64,000 nucleotides of DNA, taken from NCBI GenBank assembly GCA_004194705.1, contig SADC01001384.1:62001-126000 (forward strand), written 5' to 3'. Positions 1-10,015 of this stretch are shown here, piece by piece (within the stretch, counting starts at the first letter, position 1; every line of letters begins with the position of its first letter). The position numbers and the translations under genes were made by a program. The notes beneath the pieces were generated by a model that saw only the letters and a list, made by a program, of their open reading frames with translations, made no database searches and had not been told where the DNA came from. This DNA comes from Ditylenchus dipsaci. Lineage: Eukaryota > Nematoda > Chromadorea > Rhabditida > Anguinidae.

Positions 1-134
1 TCACACTCGTCTTTTCTCTTTCTCATTTGGAACTTTTCGTAAGCTTTTGAGTAGCTCGAAAATATCCAAGTTCAATTTACTTTTGGGAAAGGGAATTAAT
101 AGAAATACAAAAGTATCATTGTTGTTTACTTAAG

Positions 135-3100
135 GCAGCCAGACTCAACTCCAGAATAACAGTAACCATATTGGCAGTGAGTGCCGGTCTATTGTTGACC
201 ACCCACTTTTGGGGCGAGCCAATCACCTGCTGGCTGCCGGCCGAGTTCACCAAGAGTTGGACAGACTTTGCCAACCAGTACTGCTATGTGCACGGCACCT
301 ACTTTTCCCACCTACACCAGCCATTGAACTTCAATGAACATGAAAGGCAGATGATTTCCATTGACTACTACCAATGGGTAATCAAACTAGTTTTCAATTT
401 TTCTGGGAATACAAATATTTTTAGGTGCCATATGTTCTAGCTTTACAAGCCATCTTTTTTTACATTCCCGATTTGTGTGGAAGATTCTCAGCGGTTTCTC
501 AGGTTGGCTTCAAAATCGAACTTTTTTAATAAATTTGAAGCACTTAAATAATACACCCTTACTCAATTAAATATCATGCCTCTTAAAATGTGCTTACCGT
601 ATTTGCTGTAATAATCGGCCATGGCCGTTTATTTTCAACCCCTAAAAAATCGAAAAAAAAATATTTCGATTTTGAGATTTTCGGGTGCTCAACCACAATC
701 TAAAAAGTGGAACCAGGAGGGCTCATGGTAACTAAGAAAATGCATAAAACAGATTTGAAAAATATTGACTCTGGACTGAGATATAGGTCTCTGGGGTGGC
801 CGTTTATTAGAGAGTGGCCGTTTAATAGAGAGTGGCCGATTATTAGAGCAAATACGGTAACTACTCTCTTACAAATTAATTACTTTTCACAAGGATATAA
901 CAGTGTAACTTGAGACGTAATATGATAAATCAGCCCAATTGACCTTTATGAGTCATTATTTTCAGCCTGATCACCGACCCCCCCCCCCCTTCTGCTGCTC
1001 TGAAGCTGATCATGCTAACCATAATCACCCCCCCCCCCCTTTGAAGAATTTGATAACCATAATCACAACTTAACATAACTATAATTGACAAGGAGACCAA
1101 GGCGTTTTTTTTTTGAGAAAAGAGCAACAGAGGGACCAAGCTAAAAATGATGCCTGATAAAGGTCAATGAGGCCATATGCAGGGGGCCTAATCTAAATAA
1201 ATACCTATTTTTTGAAGAATTTCCGGCCTTGCTCCCAAATAAGGGTTTTTTGCATAGTCCCCCTCTTAACTGTTTCGTAAAATTTTAGACTTCAGGTTTA
1301 AACAAGGGTGGCAGCGTATGTTAGAACTGACTTTAACAGAGCGTGAGCTTATGAGTTTGTTCTAACATACGCTGGCATAACTTGCCTAAGCCTAAGGCTC
1401 CAAATTCCAAGAAAAAAATGACCTTTTTCAATATAATGGAGGCTATTTTATGTAATTTATTCTAGGCGCGAAATTAATTTAAATGTGGTTTTGTAAGTGA
1501 TTAATGCAAATTACACAAAAGTAGTCTGGAAATAAGTTTTAATTGAGCAAACAAATTCCAGGCCAGCCTTTGTGTGAACAAGGGAACAGTAAGAGTAAAA
1601 ACACAAGCACTTCAACCTATACAACTACTGCATCTCAAGTGCAACAAAGACAAAATACGGAAAAGTCGATAGAAAATACCAATACAGTCGAGTCCCGCTA
1701 ACCCGGCACCCCAAAAAGTTCGTTCCCGCCTTGGTCCGACACTTTTTTTAACCCAATTTTCGAAGTATTTTTTCAATTGTGTTTTTACAGTCTGATAGCA
1801 AATATAGTGAGGATTAAGATTTTGCCGATCGTTTTTCAAAAACCTAATATTTTTGGCTCTAAAAGACCAAAACCCGCTAACCCGGCACCATATTTTTATA
1901 AATAAAAAATATGCCTTGAAAAAAAAATATGCCTTGGTCTCCCCTATGTTATTTTGCCAAAAATTTTAGAAAAAGTGCTTGTTCCCCCTGTTGTTTTTTC
2001 GGCAAAAACTTTTCATCTCAAACTATTGTTATTTTTTTAGGTTTTAGGCTGAGGCAAGTACAGGCCAGTGTAGTTTAGGACAGGCTCAAACATGCTTCTC
2101 GGAGCTTAAAGAAGCAAGAAAAACATGTTTGAGTTTGTCCTAACATACACTGGACTGCCCTTGCCTAAGTCTATATCAGCTTGGGAGACCAAGGCAAAAT
2201 TGTTTTTACTTTTTTTGTACCAAAATCTTGTTTGCTTGAAAAAACTTAAAAGTCTTCATAAACAGTTTCCGAAACTTGAAGAAAAAAAAATTGTAAAAAA
2301 ACAACAGGGAGGATCAAGGCATGTTTTTTGAAAGGCATGTGTTTTCCCTGAAACACATATAGAGCCAAAAGTTGTACCTAGAGTCTAGTTGAGTCTAGTT
2401 ACAATGGACCCCCTAAGAAATTTTGGCATTGGTGCCGTATACGGTCCACCTTAGCCAACCTTAGCCCACCTTACTATTATGTAGTTCGCGAAATATGTTT
2501 GAGTTTTTCCTAACGTATGATACTGTGCGCCCAAAGCACCAAATCGGCCTACTCTGCGCCCAAAGCACAATCCGAAAAAAGACTAACGAAAAACAACAAG
2601 GATTACCAAGTCAAAAAATGGACCGGATTCCGCACTAAGGGCAAAATCACTTTAAGTGTATAACTAGACTCAATTATAATGAAATTTTTAGCTCTATATG
2701 TGTTGGGGTGGCCGTCGAAAAAAACTGCCTTAATCCCCTGTGTTGATTTTTTCGTATTTTTCTTCTATTTTTTGGCTTTGACTTAGACGCATCTGAAGTG
2801 AAAAAATATATATCTGTAAATAAATTAGAAAAAATACGAAAAAAAAACCAACAGGGAGAACAAAGGCAGTTTTTTTCGGGCGGACCTTTTTTTAAATATT
2901 ATTGATGTTTACAGGCTATGATCTACCTTCAACAGTGCAATATGTGGCCATGACTTGGCATAATATTAAAACATCCAGTTTTACAGGTTTTTATAAGAAT
3001 TTCGCACTATTACATAGAAAACAACTATTTTCAAGCTAGAATGGACACACTAGAAACACAAACGGCAATATACATTTGGGATGGTATAAGGCTAGCCAAA

Positions 3101-4665
3101 AGGCACAAACGAGGCCAATTGTCTATGCACTACTTGCTGTACACCCTAATCCAAGCTTGCAATGCTACCTTGATGTTTTTGTGGCTCAACCAGCTGATTG
3201 ATTCACCTATGTACAGCTGGTCAGGTCCTTCTATTCTAGTGGATTTGTACAATGGACTTAATTGGAAGGTTAGCTTGCTATTATTGCTACAGCATTATTC
3301 AAATTTCGTAGCTGCCACATACCGTATTTCCTCTAATTGCCCCCCCCCCTCCAATTGCCTTTCCCTCAATTTCGAGAGAAGGTCTTTCCCTCAATTTCGA
3401 GAGAAGGTCTTTCCCTCAATTTCGAGAGTCCATATTTCAGTGCAGAGTCATTATTTTGCATATTTGTTAACTGCGTTTCCTTAACTGACACTTTGCAGAC
3501 TCGTGATTGACCAAACAAATTTCCGATTTTATATAAAAACAAGCCACACTTCTATAAGAGAAAATGCGGTAGTTTTTTTTTAGAAAAAAGGTGAGAGCTA
3601 GTTTGTTGATCTTGGTTTTCAAGATAGGGCACATTAATCAAATGCTTCATAAGACCGAAAGAAAATTTTTAATTTCTGAAAACACGAACTTTAAAAATAT
3701 ATCAGGAATATTAAGGACACTGGCCATTTTCCAAGAATAACGCACTGCGACTTCACCAGGAGAAAGTTGGCTTCCGTCCACGTAACAATTTCAAATAATA
3801 AAAATTACAAAAATTTGTTTAATTTCAGACAGAAACAGTGCTCTGCGTGCTGACTCTTAACATCTATTACGAAAAATTGTTGTTGTTTTTGTGGTTCTGG
3901 ATGTTGTTTGTGGCAATAGTTAGTTGGTTCAACTGTATCACATGGGCCAGAATTATGTGCGTGCCTCAGGCCTCCAAGTTCAAACTGCAGTCTTTTCTAT
4001 CAGTTCATGCTGGCTCTTCTGTATATATGGACAGGTTCTTCCGTGCCTTAGACCAGATGGAGTTTTTATACTTCACCAAATTTCTTTGAACATAGGAGAA
4101 TTGCCTACCAGGTTTGATTTTGAACAAAGGCTTTACACCTCAATGAAGAATCTCTCAGTTGTTATTTTTTGTAATTTTCGAGGCTTAGACAAGACTTGGC
4201 TAGCGCAAAATGGCACTGTTCTTGTTGAGCAAACCCCTCCCCAACCCCTTCCCCAAACATCAAAATTTTTTTGCCTCTTGTTTTTTCTCCCTCTTGTTTT
4301 TGTAATTTTTTATTTATCTTTCACGATTAAGCAAAAGTTGTCCAGCATATGTTAGGAAAGGCTCAAACGAGATTTTTCAGCAGGTTTAAGCCAGTCTGAA
4401 CATACGCTGGCGAGCCCTAGCCTAAACATAAGCCTTAATTTTAACAAAAACAACAGGGTGATCAAGGCATAATTTTTTTGATGTTTTGGGGGTGAGGAGG
4501 GCTCTCAACTAGAACTATGCCATACAAAATTTTCTCAAGTTAGTAATTTTTGCATATTTCAGTTATTTAACATTAGCAATGTTCAATATCCTTGAGCAAG
4601 CTGAAGACAATGGCGATCAATCTCATTCTCCTCTACTCATAGAGAAGGGAACAAAAGCCATTTGA
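135..4665 (+). CDS. Innexin (gap-junction channel protein), 5' partial, probable frameshift
   Basis: Innexins form intercellular channels in invertebrate plasma membranes. Exons read at 135-377, 425-502, 2915-2986, 3036-3268, 3716-3781, 3829-4111 and 4563-4665 (stop at 4663). Family hallmarks are GEPITCW followed by a Cys-containing loop in exon 1, the signature YYQWVP split by the 377/425 intron, FPRITHCDF in exon 5, and a hydrophobic helix (LLLFLWFWMLFVAIV) in exon 6. Most junctions keep phase; the 502/2915 junction does not, so a small exon may be missing. In exon 6 the frame encoding the receptor-like loop ends at 4089, but the conserved C-terminal block (DGVFILHQISLNIGEL) continues in the next frame, so there is a 1-nt shift near 4040-4050. 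The N-terminal exon lies upstream of 135 or outside the window. Introns are filled with MITEs. Family is confident; functionality is not. Confidence 0.88.
597..857. mobile_element. MITE, CCGTATTT family, word GGCCG
   Basis: Terminal inverted repeats start CCGTATTTGCTGTAATAA and end with the complement, flanked by TA on both sides (595-596, 858-859). The copy-specific word GGCCG(TTTAT) occurs as an inverted pair at the left end and three times in direct orientation at the right end. It lies in the second innexin intron. Confidence 0.8.
970..1140. repeat. Poly-C tracts in a small MITE-like palindrome
   Basis: Two runs of ten or more C (about 979-988 and 1027-1038) alternate with related words (TGATAACCATAATCAC). 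The right side ends with the GACCAAGGC terminal word shared with the Merlin-type MITEs. No coding sense is seen. Confidence 0.4.
1683..1895. mobile_element. Tc1-like MITE (CAGTCGAGTCCCGCTAACC)
   Basis: Begins with CAGTCGAGTCCCGCTAACC and repeats CCCGCTAACCCGGCACC near 1875. The interior (AAGTTCGTTCCCGCC, GTCCGACACTTTTTT, GCCGATCGTTTTTC) is shared with the element at 44757-45260 and partly with 42470-42885, which defines one family. Confidence 0.6.
1922..2332. mobile_element. Palindromic MITE with Merlin-like ends
   Basis: Left end TATGCCTTGGTCTCCCCT, right end AGGGAGGATCAAGGCATG. The centre is a stem built from AGGCAAG-TAGGCCAGTGTA and its complement with GGACAGGCTCAAACATG. The same centre recurs at about 1300-1400, 4335-4475, 38040-38235 and 50230-50425. 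Confidence 0.65.
2727..2872. mobile_element. Short MITE with Merlin-like ends
   Basis: CTGCCTTAATCCCCTGTGTTG at the left is complemented by CAACAGGGAGAACAAAGGCAG at the right, with a second inner pair TTTTTTCGTATTTTTCT. It lies in the large innexin intron. Confidence 0.6.
3322..3485. mobile_element. MITE, CCGTATTT family, word ATTGCC, truncated
   Basis: Starts TACCGTATTTCCTCTAATTGCC; the word repeats as CCAATTGCC, and the tandem unit CTTTCCCTCAATTTCGAGAGAAGGT follows. The right terminal repeat is missing. It lies in the intron after innexin exon 3036-3268. Confidence 0.55.
4335..4475. mobile_element. Palindromic MITE remnant with Merlin-like right end
   Basis: Stem CCAGCATATGTTAGGAAAGGCTC against GTCTGAACATACGCTGGCG, followed by AACAACAGGGTGATCAAGGCAT. 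It is the same family as 1922-2332 and 38040-38235 and sits in the last innexin intron. Confidence 0.55.
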
Positions 4666-4986
4666 ACGTTTACTCAAAAAATACACTAATAAATATGCTA
4701 TAAATATAGTGCTCTTATAAGAGGTCTTAGAGAAAAAAATTAATTAATATCTGTTAATTGTTGTAAAATGATAAAAATTGTTTCAAAAAAAAACAGAAAA
4801 TTTAGTAACTTCGTAGCAATATAAAGTTTTGTTCTGAAACATGGCTTCAAAGGAAGGGAAAAATTAGGCTTGGCAACGGGACGGGATTCCCATGGGAATC
4901 CCGCAATCCCGATCCCGAAAATTTTGAAAATCCCGATCCCGAATCCCGCCAAAACCTATGATTGAGTTAATAATGGCATATACTTA

Positions 4987-5237
4987 CCGTATTTCCTGTA
5001 ATAAGGCGGCACCCTCTAATAAGGCGGCACCCCCAACTTCGAGGGTCTATATCTCGAAGCAGAGTAAATATTTTGGTTATCTGTTTGATGCGTTTTCTTA
5101 ACTCCCACGAGCTCTACCAATTCTAATTTTTAGATTTTGGTTGAGCACCCAAAAATCTCGAGATTGAATTCGAATTTTTCGGATTTTCAGGGGTTTGAAA
5201 AATAAGGCGGCATGCCGCCTTATTACAGGAAATACGG
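4987..5237. mobile_element. MITE, CCGTATTT family, word AAGGCGGC
   Basis: Complete terminal repeats with TA on both sides (4985-4986, 5238-5239). The word AAGGCGGCA appears twice in direct orientation at the left end. At the right end it appears as the inverted pair AAGGCGGCATGCCGCCTTAT. Confidence 0.85.
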
Positions 5238-5427
5238 TATTACATGAGTCATGTCCTCTGTGTTATGTGTGGTCTCAAAATGTGTAGTCTAAAATTTTCA
5301 ATCAGCGCGTTTGTTATTCTGACCTCATTGTTATGCGTTTTGCATTATTACTTGTCTCTCTGTTGTTTTCGTCTCTCTTGTCTCTGTTTCTTTTCTATTA
5401 CTCAATTTCGATTTGTTTTCAAGCAAG

Positions 5428-5673
5428 ATGGTTCACAAAATTTGGAATATCGGTCTCTATGAACCAATTGAAGCTGAAGGCGCAAGCTGGGGAATATGCA
5501 AAGTGTGTCGTGAAGGTAGATTAATGAAGCATAGGTTCAAGATCTTAGGTGGCTCTGTCAAATCGCTTATCGTCCATGCCAAGCAGCATCCAGAATATCG
5601 AGAAATGTTGGAGAAAATAAAAGACACGTCGCAAGAAGTAGCCCTAATGCAAAGGTTCGTGGTTCACGCATAA
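5428..5673 (+). CDS. BED-type zinc finger protein, part of a hAT transposase
   Basis: About 81 residues starting MVHKIW. A WGICKVC pair of cysteines is followed about 20-30 residues later by a spaced His pair (VHAKQHPEYREML), which is the BED finger pattern (Cys-x2-Cys ... His-x3-5-His) at the N-terminus of many hAT transposases. The frame ends close to the MULE-like insertion at 5693, so the rest of the protein is separated. An exon may end at one of the GT sites near 5655-5676. It lies inside the hAT-type element 4865-7405. The BED call is good; whether it is still expressed is unknown. Confidence 0.6.
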   Translation: MVHKIWNIGLYEPIEAEGASWGICKVCREGRLMKHRFKILGGSVKSLIVHAKQHPEYREMLEKIKDTSQEVALMQRFVVHA

Positions 5674-5862
5674 GGTATGTTTGCTTTTTATTGGAGAAAT
5701 CTTAAAAGTGTCCCGCACTAGCTTAAAAGTGTCCCGGATTTGTTGAAAAGTGTCCCGGTTGTCTAATTCCCCTTAAAAAAGCTTAAAAATGTCCCGGATT
5801 AGCTGAAAAGTGTCCCGGATTGGCTTAAAAGTCTCGATTTACTTTATTGTTCTTCCAATTAA

Positions 5863-6305
5863 TTGTTGTGTCATATAATTTCAATGGACGAATTCTTTGC
5901 ATCATGGGGTCTCAAACAGAAGCAGCGGAGAGTATTGACCGGGGAAACAGCTGAAATTCGACTCTATCTCGTGCAGTCAGAGCAGCACATCGGGGAGGCG
6001 ATCGATTGGCAAATGGTGCAGGATCTGGAGAACTTCTCAGCTGCTGATGGGTGGGAGCGTTACAAAGAACTGCGATCGTGTGCCTACCTCGTCCAGCCTT
6101 CCGATCTCTATCCTGGGCTTTACAAATGCAACTGCTTCCAGGGATGAAGGATCGCTTCTTCGGCAAGCACTCGCTAATGATGATGTGCAGGGATGAGCTT
6201 CAAGAATATCCGGAGGAAATCACCGATGTGCCGCTTGGGGAGAAGAGAAAGCGAGGAAGAAAGCACAGGGCAAGAGAAGGGAGCGCCCTTGTTATCGATG
6301 ACTGA
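5863..6305 (+). pseudogene. MULE transposase C-terminal (SWIM-type) remnant
   Basis: The first frame from 5884 (MDEFFASWGL...) runs to LYKCNCFQG and stops at 6147. The next frame continues MKDRFFGKHSLMMM ... EEITDVPLGEKRKRG to 6305. Together they resemble the SWIM zinc finger (CxC ... CxH) and basic tail typical of Mutator-like transposases, with a frameshift and a Gly where the third Cys is expected (GKHS). A related tail (EITDVPIGGKRRKRR) occurs at about 52225-52290 in another element of this window. The large N-terminal catalytic part is absent. Most likely a dead fragment. Confidence 0.6.
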
Positions 6306-6387
6306 GAAACGTTGTTATGCCGTTTTTTCTGTTACATGTGTTGTCAGTTAGAAATAAAGTTAGTTGTCGGTTGAAAATTTTTGGTTA

Positions 6388-6647
6388 CTGTATATTCTCT
6401 ATTAGAAGGCCCGGCCTTCTATTTTTCAACCCTAAAAAAGTCGGAAAAAAATATTTCGATTTTGAGATTTTCGGGTGCTCAACTAAAATTTTAAAAGTGG
6501 AATCAGGTGAGCTCGTGCTAACTAAGAAAACGCGAAAAACAGATTTGCGAATTTCTTTTTCTATGCTGATATATAGGTCCTCAAGGGGGCCTTCTATTAG
6601 AGAGGGGCCTTCTATTAGAGAGGGGCCTTCTAATCGAGAATATACGG
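6388..6647. mobile_element. MITE, CCGTATTT family, word AAGGCC
   Basis: TA-flanked (6386-6387, 6648-6649). The left end carries the inverted pair AGAAGGCCCGGCCTTCT; the right end carries three direct copies of GGGGCCTTCTA. It is nested in the MULE-like element, itself nested in the hAT element. Confidence 0.85.
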
Positions 6648-7557
6648 TATGTATTGGCCAGTATGGTCCAGGGTTTTGAGCTATTGGTGCACCAAAAATG
6701 TTATGATATGTTGAAATGGGCAACTTTTAAGCTTTTCTATTGTAAATTTCAAAATGGGGGCGTTTTAAAGCCAAATAGATGGCCTAATGTATGCGTTGGT
6801 AGTTTTTCTATGGAGAAATTAGACAACCGGGACACTTTTCAACAAATCCGGGACACTTTTCAGCTAATCCGGGACACTTTAAAGCTTTTTTAAGGGAAAT
6901 TTGAAAACCGGGACACTTTTAAGCCAATCCGGGACACTTTTAAGCTAATCCGGGACACTTTTAATTCTCTACCCTTTTTATTTTCTGATATATCAGGTTG
7001 TTAAAAAAAGAGTCTCATTTAATTTTTTCAGGTTGGTTGAGCTCGCTGGACAAGAAGGTCATCAACTATCTAGCTCAAAATTTCGTCTTCTCAATTCTGT
7101 GGAATATCGGTCATTCATCACTCTGTTCAATCCAACAAATACAACTGAGAAGTCACTATTCCGACAAGGTTTTGCCTCTGGCGTATAAATCTGTCGTCAA
7201 CCAAATCAGAGCCAAGCTGGATAAATTAGCGGAAAAAAATCGATCGGGATCCCGACATTTTTGAGAATTCCGATCCCGAAAATTTTGAAAATTCCGATGC
7301 CGAATCCCGCCGGTCCAAAAGCCAAATCCCGAATCCCGATCCCGGTCTCATAAATTTCGAAAATCCCAATCCCGAATCCCGCCGGAACACAATCTGCCAA
7401 GCCTAGAAAAAACGCGATCCAATTTTTTTCTTTTAGTCATGAAGGCAAACTTTCAAACAAATTTTTCAAAGTTAGAAAACCATTGAGAAGCCCTGCTATT
7501 ATAGTTTCTTAAAAAGTATTACTTGTTGAAACTTATTTGCAATATGTGACACAAAAA

Positions 7558-8909
7558 AGGGTTCTAGTGCAAAATCGGTTGCCGAAATATGCCTTGGTCC
7601 CCCCTGTTGATTTTTTTGAGAATTTTTAAAAGTTCAATCTTTTATTTTTAAGAGCATATTTTATTGAATTACACAGATCTACCAATTTATAGGTTTAACA
7701 CATATTAATCATAATTGTCGATACAATGTATCATAGACACACGTTCGAAGAAAAACTCAAGCACATTCTTTCCTTCTGCTTTGCAATTTTGACGGAAGAC
7801 GGCCTCAGCGACATAAGACGATTTCAATTCTTCAGAAGTACCTCGCAAGCGTTTGATTTTGTGCTTTACATGATTCCAGAATCCTTCGATTCTGTTCGTA
7901 TGGACACGGAGCGAATTGGTGTTCTCATCTGTCACAGTCCTAAAAATGCGAAAAAAAGTAATCGTTAACATTTATATGAATTACCTGGCAAATCTATTCT
8001 CATGGCATATAGTAAAGTGTTTATAATCGATAGACTTGATTAATTGCTTTCCAAGTTTTTTGTAGGCAGGCCATTCATCAGACAGTATTGTAGTTCCATT
8101 CTCAATTTTCTTCCTGATTATCTTGAGCAAAGTAGACTTCTTTCGATCTTGAACACGAAATGCAAAAGCTTTTCCTCCTTGTCCACGCTGAATCCCACCG
8201 AAAATCCATTGCTGATAGCTTCGCCTTTTTCTGCCGCGCTTGTACTTGCGTTTCGCGAAGCAGGTCTCATCAATTTCTACGATGCTGGATGGTCCACCAA
8301 TAGCTTTATTATTGAAGCAATAACTAAATATGACAATCTATAACAAAAATACTTACGAAAAAGACTTACTTAGAACAAACTTCTCGACACATGTTAAACC
8401 AATCGCAAACTGAATGTTTGGCAAGCTTTAATTCTCTGCACACATGTCTATTGTCGAAGTCAACGATCCACATATAACAGAGAAGCAAAAGATTTTTGAG
8501 AGACAGATTGGAGTGCTGGAAGAAGGACCCGGACCTGATTGACTTAGCGGAACAAAAAATGCACTTCGATTTGCATATCCACTAGATATAGTAAATACTA
8601 TTTGAATTGCGTGTTTAAAATACCTGGACACCATCCTGCCTATCTGATCGTTTGATGATTCGCATTTGATTCTGACATTCGTCGCAATCAGCATTATTCT
8701 TTAATAGATTGAGGCCAACAAGCGCTGAGATAACTTCATTATTTGACATAAGAAACAGATCGCGCAGAGTTAATGTATCCAAGTCGAATGTTTTCTTCAC
8801 AGACATCTGATCAACCAAGAAAGAATTCGATTTCATATTGCTTCTGTAAAATAAAATCAACAGGGGGGACCAAGGCATATTTCGGCAACCGATTCTGCAC
8901 TAGAACCCT
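7558..8909 (-). mobile_element. Merlin-type DNA transposon, apparently complete
   Basis: Inverted terminal repeats of about 50 bases with one mismatch: AGGGTTCTAGTGCAAAATCG at 7558 against its complement ending 8909, both continuing into CCTTGGTCCCCCCTGTTG. The transposase on the minus strand fills the inside. I could not find a clear 8-9-bp target duplication. The CCTTGGTCCCC motif is shared by several MITEs in the window. Confidence 0.85.
7705..8836 (-). CDS. Merlin (IS1595/ISXO2-like) transposase
   Basis: Four exons on the minus strand: 8836-8624, 8581-8370, 8323-7985 and 7939-7705, all joined in phase by GT-AG introns of about 42-46 bases. The N-terminal part has CxxC pairs (CDECQNQM; CKSKCIFC), the expected zinc ribbon. 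The DDE triad is readable: Asp in VEIDET, Asp in TILSDEWPAY, Glu in HTNRIEGFWNHVK, followed by the RLRGTSEEL motif typical of ISXO2-like domains. No stop or frameshift was seen. An acceptor lies directly before the ATG (polypyrimidine then ACAG), so a non-coding leader exon or trans-splicing is possible. Length is about 332 residues, normal for the family. The element may still be active. Confidence 0.85.
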
Positions 8910-9155
8910 GGTTGAAAATTTGCCTTTCCGACTGCAAGAAAAAAATTGGTGCTCAATTTCAGCCCTTCTCTGCAAACTTTTCAGAGCTCAAAAAAGCGGT
9001 ACGTGTCATAATACCGCAACGGCTAAAAAACCACAACAGGACAAAGACCACAGATTTTTAAAAAAGACACAAGACCACGGATGAATAAAAATGGACAAAA
9101 AGCCACTTATACTGAAAGTTCACTGTGCAATTCAACCAATCAACGACCACCCTCT
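8910..9155. other. Unexplained spacer
   Basis: AT-rich sequence between the Merlin element and a hAT MITE; no coding exon or clear repeat boundary was seen. Confidence 0.3.
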
Positions 9156-9163
9156 ATCTGGAT

Positions 9164-9513
9164 CAGTCTTGGCCAATCAACCGGCGTTATCAACCGGTTT
9201 ATTCACCAGTGGGCCACCGGTTGATCACCTTTCTCAACCGGCTGATCAACCAAGGACCATTCAACCGGTGGATGGTTGATGTGGCGGTTGATAAGCGAAA
9301 AATCCTGATCAACCAGAAAATAATAAACCGGTTGATGGGGGATGTAGCGGTTGATTACCGGAAATTTTCTATCAACCGGTGGGAGAAAATCGAAAATTTT
9401 ACCAAAATTAACTTACTGGTTGACCATTTGATCAACCGGTTAATCAACCAAGCACCAATCAACCGGTGGATGGGGGATGTGGCGGTTGATAAATCCACGT
9501 GTGGCAAAAACTG
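9164..9513. mobile_element. hAT-type MITE, word ATCAACCGGT
   Basis: Perfect 8-bp duplication ATCTGGAT (9156-9163 and 9514-9521). Ends CAGTCTTGGCCAATC and GTGGCAAAAACTG. The interior is a dense array of ATCAACCGG and GGCGGTTGAT. The open frames in it are repetitive and not believed to code. A second copy in the opposite sense lies at 21247-21819. Confidence 0.85.
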
Positions 9514-9529
9514 ATCTGGATTAATCGGT

Positions 9530-10015
9530 CAGCTCATGCTCTTAAAAGTCCAGACATTTGTATACATTCATTCTAAAAATGTTTAGTAGTTATCAAGGTA
9601 CTTCTGCTGTTTCCATCCCTCCCCCCTGCTTTATTTTTTAAAAGTGATAAAAAATCAAAAGTTGACTTAAATTATATTTTGAAAAAAAAAATTGAATATT
9701 ATTATTTATTCTCACTCACAGTGACACTTATTCTCACTGCCTTAAAATTTATACCCTCACTGTGACCCTCATTCTCCTCCCTGACTCCCCGTAACATTCC
9801 CACCTCGTTGATCGGTTCGGTCCGGCCTTAGGTATCTTCTCTGTATTGTTCCTTTTTTTTCAGCCCTCGGTTAAGAAAAAGCAAAAAGCACGTTTCTGCA
9901 CGAAGTTTTTTTAATTGCAGTAGCCTTACAAATACTGATTTTTTCATTAAATAAAATTAGCAGATTGTATGAAAAAAATATAATTTTTTTTCTGCATTTT
10001 CAACATTGTGTTTTC
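9530..10015. other. Region without recognised genes
   Basis: AT-rich; contains short direct repeats of ATTCTCACTC/TCACTGTGAC around 9705-9770. No exon seen. Confidence 0.3.

Larger units (their letters stand above)
5693..6975 (+). mobile_element. MULE-like element with 9-bp target duplication
   Basis: Perfect 9-bp direct repeat CTTTTTATT at 5684-5692 and 6976-6984. The terminal repeats (GGAGAAATCTTAAAAGTG) run into inverted arrays of a roughly 21-base unit containing AAAAGTGTCCCGGATT. Inside is a transposase C-terminal remnant (5863-6305) and a nested CCGTATTT MITE (6388-6647). Confidence 0.8.
4865..7405 (+). mobile_element. hAT-type element with nested insertions
   Basis: Ends are TAGGCTTGGCA at 4865 and TGCCAAGCCTA at 7395-7405, flanked by similar but not identical 8-mers (GGAAAAAT and GAAAAAAC). 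Both ends carry subterminal arrays of the word ATCCCGATCCCGAA. The inside holds a BED-type zinc finger ORF (5428-5673) and a later fragment (about 7018-7245) with hAT-like composition (KVINYLAQNF ... VLPLAYKSVVNQI). It has been interrupted by two CCGTATTT MITEs (4987-5237 and 6388-6647, the latter inside the MULE) and by the MULE-like element 5693-6975. Confidence 0.7.

Noticed and set aside
9125..9514. Repetitive plus-strand ORF (NRWMVDVAVD...)
   Set aside because: It arises from the ATCAACCGG array of a hAT MITE; similar frames in 21317-21888 come from the same words.
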